64,000 nucleotides of DNA from Sphingomonas koreensis (GTDB lineage Bacteria; Pseudomonadota; Alphaproteobacteria; Sphingomonadales; Sphingomonadaceae). Made by a program: the position numbers and the translations under genes. Within the stretch, counting starts at the first letter, position 1. Each line of letters starts with the position of its first letter. The DNA is taken from contig NZ_PGEN01000001.1 of the NCBI RefSeq assembly GCF_002797435.1, positions 3,780,501 through 3,844,500 on the forward strand, read 5' to 3'. The notes beneath the pieces are model-generated. The model was not told where the DNA came from. It did no database searches and saw nothing but the letters and a program-made list of their open reading frames with translations. Below are positions 61,941 to 64,000 of this stretch, one piece after another.

Positions 61941-62247
61941 GCAGGGCAAGCAGGTGGACATCCGTCATTATGACGTGATCGTCGCGCCGCACATCACCGA
62001 GAAGTCCACGCTCGTCTCCGAGGCGAACGCGGTGGTCTTCAAGGTCGCCAACGACGCGACCAAGCCGCAGATCAAGGCGGCGGTCGAGGCGATCTTCGGC
62101 GTCGGTGTCACCGCGGTGAACACGATCGTCCAGAAGGGCAAGACGAAGCGCTGGAAGGGCAAGCCCTACACGCGCAGCGACATCAAGAAGGCGATCGTCA
62201 CCCTCAAGGACGGTGACTCGATCGACGTGACGCAGGGGGTCAACTGA
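61933..62247 (+). CDS. rplW: 50S ribosomal protein L23
   Basis: A 104-residue L23 located at the tunnel exit: [58 protein letters not shown]. Its ATG lies inside the rplD end. Two bases separate it from rplB. A normal S10-operon member. Confidence 0.97.
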   Translation: MAKQGKQVDIRHYDVIVAPHITEKSTLVSEANAVVFKVANDATKPQIKAAVEAIFGVGVTAVNTIVQKGKTKRWKGKPYTRSDIKKAIVTLKDGDSIDVTQGVN

Positions 62248-62249
62248 CC

Positions 62250-63101
62250 ATGGCGCTCAAGAACTACAACCCGACCTCGCCGGCGCGGCGTGGCCTGATC
62301 CTGGTGGACCGTTCGGGTCTGCACAAGGGCGGCCCCGTCAAGGCGCTGACCGAAGGCAAGCGCAAGACCGGCGGCCGCAACAACAAGGGCCACGTGACCT
62401 CGCGCGGCATCGCGGGCGGCCACAAGCAGCGTTATCGTATCATCGATTTCAAGCGCCGCCTGTGGGACGTCGACGGCACCGTGGAGCGGATCGAATATGA
62501 TCCCAACCGCACCGCCTTCATCGCGCTGATCAACTATGGCGCGGACGAGAACGGCAAGGATCGTCTGGCTTACATCATCGCTCCCCAGCGCCTCGGCGTC
62601 GGGGACAAGGTGATCGCGGCCAAGAAGACCGACGTGAAGCCGGGCAACGCGATGGAAATCGGCCAGGCTCCGGTCGGCACGATCGTCCACAACGTCGAGA
62701 TGAAGCCCGGCAAGGGCGGTCAGATCGCACGTTCGGCAGGCACCTATGTACAGGTCGTCGGCCGCGATCGCGGCATGGTGATCGTTCGTCTCAACTCGGG
62801 CGAGCAGCGCTACATCCGCGGCGAGTGCATGTGCACCGTTGGCGCCGTGTCGAACCCCGACAACGGCAACACCAACCTCGCCAAGGCTGGCCGCAACCGC
62901 TGGAAGGGCATCCGCCCGCTGACCCGTGGCGTCGCCAAGAACCCGGTCGATCACCCGCACGGCGGTGGTGAAGGCCGGACCTCGGGCGGCCGTCATCCGG
63001 TCACCCCGTGGGGCAAGCCGACCAAGGGTGCTCGCACCCGTCACAACAAGGCGACGGATAAGTTCATCATCCGCAGCCGCCACGCGAAGAAGAAGGGCTA
63101 A
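62250..63101 (+). CDS. rplB: 50S ribosomal protein L2
   Basis: A 283-residue L2, slightly longer than usual (273-278). [43 protein letters not shown] and [25 protein letters not shown] (the peptidyl-transferase-near loop with the conserved His) are visible. ATG at 62250. Confidence 0.98.
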   Translation: MALKNYNPTSPARRGLILVDRSGLHKGGPVKALTEGKRKTGGRNNKGHVTSRGIAGGHKQRYRIIDFKRRLWDVDGTVERIEYDPNRTAFIALINYGADENGKDRLAYIIAPQRLGVGDKVIAAKKTDVKPGNAMEIGQAPVGTIVHNVEMKPGKGGQIARSAGTYVQVVGRDRGMVIVRLNSGEQRYIRGECMCTVGAVSNPDNGNTNLAKAGRNRWKGIRPLTRGVAKNPVDHPHGGGEGRTSGGRHPVTPWGKPTKGARTRHNKATDKFIIRSRHAKKKG

Positions 63102-63104
63102 ACG

Positions 63105-63383
63105 ATGGCTCGCTCCGTATGGAAGGGTCCTTTCGTGGACCTGCATCTCCTGAAGAAGGCCGAGACGGCGCAGGAGAATTCGGGCCGTGGCGGTCCGATC
63201 AAGACCTGGTCGCGTCGTTCGACCATCCTGCCGCAGTTCGTCGGCCTGACCTTCAGCGTCTACAACGGCCGCAAGTTCGTGCCGGTGTCGGTCAACGAGG
63301 ACATGGTCGGCATGAAGCTCGGCGAGTTCGCGCCGACCCGGTACTTCCCGGGCCACGCGGCCGACAAGAAGGGTAAGCGCTAA
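63105..63383 (+). CDS. rpsS: 30S ribosomal protein S19
   Basis: A 92-residue S19: [69 protein letters not shown]. It begins three bases after the rplB stop, and its stop overlaps the rplV ATG (TAATG). Confidence 0.98.
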   Translation: MARSVWKGPFVDLHLLKKAETAQENSGRGGPIKTWSRRSTILPQFVGLTFSVYNGRKFVPVSVNEDMVGMKLGEFAPTRYFPGHAADKKGKR

Positions 63384-63763
63384 TGTCGAAGCCTAAGGCT
63401 CCCCGTCGCGTCGGCGACAACGAGGCGCTGTCGGTCGGCACGCAGATCCGCGGTTCGGCGCAGAAGCTGAACCTGGTGGCGGCGCTGATCCGCAACCGCA
63501 AGGCCGGCGACGCGATGAACATCCTCGCTTTCTCGAAGAAGGCGATGGCGGTTGACGCGCGCAAGGTGCTGGCTTCGGCCATCGCCAATGCCGAGAACAA
63601 CCACAACCTCGACGTCGACGCACTTGTCGTCACCGAGGCGTCGGTCGGCAAGTCGATCACCATGAAGCGGTTCCACACCCGTGGTCGCGGCAAGTCGACC
63701 CGCATCCTGAAGCCGTTCAGCCGGCTCCGGATCGTGGTGCGCGAAGTGCAGGAAGAAGCATAA
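63383..63763 (+). CDS. rplV: 50S ribosomal protein L22
   Basis: A 126-residue L22: [30 protein letters not shown] and the extended loop [23 protein letters not shown] that reaches into the exit tunnel. ATG overlaps the rpsS stop, and its stop overlaps the rpsC ATG. Confidence 0.97.
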   Translation: MSKPKAPRRVGDNEALSVGTQIRGSAQKLNLVAALIRNRKAGDAMNILAFSKKAMAVDARKVLASAIANAENNHNLDVDALVVTEASVGKSITMKRFHTRGRGKSTRILKPFSRLRIVVREVQEEA

Positions 63764-64000
63764 TGGGTCACAAGAGCAACCCGATCGGCCTGCGCCTGCA
63801 GGTCAACCGCACCTGGGACAGCCGCTGGTTCGCGGAAGGCCAGGACTATGGCCGCCTGCTGCTGGAGGATCTGAAGATCCGCCAGTACATCCTCAAGACG
63901 CTGCCGCAGGCCGCGATCTCGAAGGTGGTGATCGAGCGTCCGGCGAAGCTGTGCCGCGTCAGCATCTATGCTGCGCGTCCCGGCGTGATCATCGGCAAGA
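63763..64000 (+). CDS. rpsC: 30S ribosomal protein S3, N-terminal part (cut by the window end)
   Basis: Starts ATG at 63763, overlapping the rplV stop. The visible 79 residues [53 protein letters not shown] are typical S3, with the KH-domain GxxG (GVIIGK) at the very end of the window. The rest lies outside. Confidence 0.96.
   Translation, partial: MGHKSNPIGLRLQVNRTWDSRWFAEGQDYGRLLLEDLKIRQYILKTLPQAAISKVVIERPAKLCRVSIYAARPGVIIGK

Overview
The window is a chromosomal stretch of a high-GC alphaproteobacterium, most likely a Sphingomonas-type member of the Sphingomonadales. The evidence is a CtrA-type cell-cycle regulator, abundant GANTC (CcrM) sites in two key intergenic regions, a phosphatase with the active-site layout of Sphingomonas PhoK/SPAP, a very large TonB-dependent receptor, and the protein families throughout. 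There is no prophage, insertion sequence, CRISPR array or rRNA gene. One tRNA (Gly, CCC) is present.

Layout. 1-1.4 kb: end of a molybdate ABC transporter (modA', modB, modC). 1.4-2.7 kb: serine hydrolase of the beta-lactamase fold, then tRNA-Gly. 2.9-6.7 kb: four stop/start-overlapping genes, a citrate-lyase-beta-like CoA lyase followed by bioF-bioD-bioA. 6.7-9.0 kb: soluble chemotaxis-type transducer and a LysR regulator. 9.2-17.1 kb: valine/isobutyrate breakdown (mmsA; then acyl-CoA dehydrogenase, 3-hydroxyisobutyryl-CoA hydrolase, enoyl-CoA hydratase, mmsB), with a small lipoprotein gene and a YunG-like gene embedded in the operon. 17.2-21.6 kb: PhoK-type phosphatase, DsbD/ScsB-type reductase and a redoxin. 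21.8-25.0 kb: the conserved trio circularly permuted ATP-grasp / alpha-E / transglutaminase-like, in which the transglutaminase has Ser where the catalytic Cys is expected. 25.0-29.2 kb: bpt, a 420-bp AT-rich region with DnaA-box-like sequences and eight GANTC sites (candidate replication origin), ilvA, and an amidohydrolase. 29.2-30.8 kb: an 11-bp-phased GCGAC repeat array, a low-GC orphan gene, and an SdpI/SdpR-like pair with a palindromic operator. 30.9-35.0 kb: ctrA and a 1000-residue TonB-dependent receptor. 35.0-38.3 kb: LysR divergent from pirin, wrbA and a DODA-type dioxygenase. 38.4-43 kb: PAS-GGDEF-EAL-PilZ protein, pseudouridine synthase, ArfB, AlkD-like protein and free-methionine-sulfoxide reductase. 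43-54 kb: RcnB-like protein, M28 peptidase, universal stress protein, pdhC and lpdA, and assorted small proteins, amidohydrolase, bactofilin and an anchored methyltransferase. 54.4-64 kb: the str operon (rpsL, rpsG, fusA, tuf), a terminator, an interposed membrane protein, then the S10 operon (rpsJ, a strongly structured 365-nt gap, rplC, rplD, rplW, rplB, rpsS, rplV, rpsC').

How it fits together. Most of the window is core metabolism and housekeeping. The unusual signals are mainly between genes: the possible origin at 25.8-26.2 kb, from which the ribosomal-protein operons would be transcribed in the direction of fork movement, the phased repeat array beside a compositionally foreign gene, several good operator palindromes, and the UUCG-hairpin cluster ahead of rplC. 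All functional calls come from reading motifs in the sequence and translations; no database search was run.
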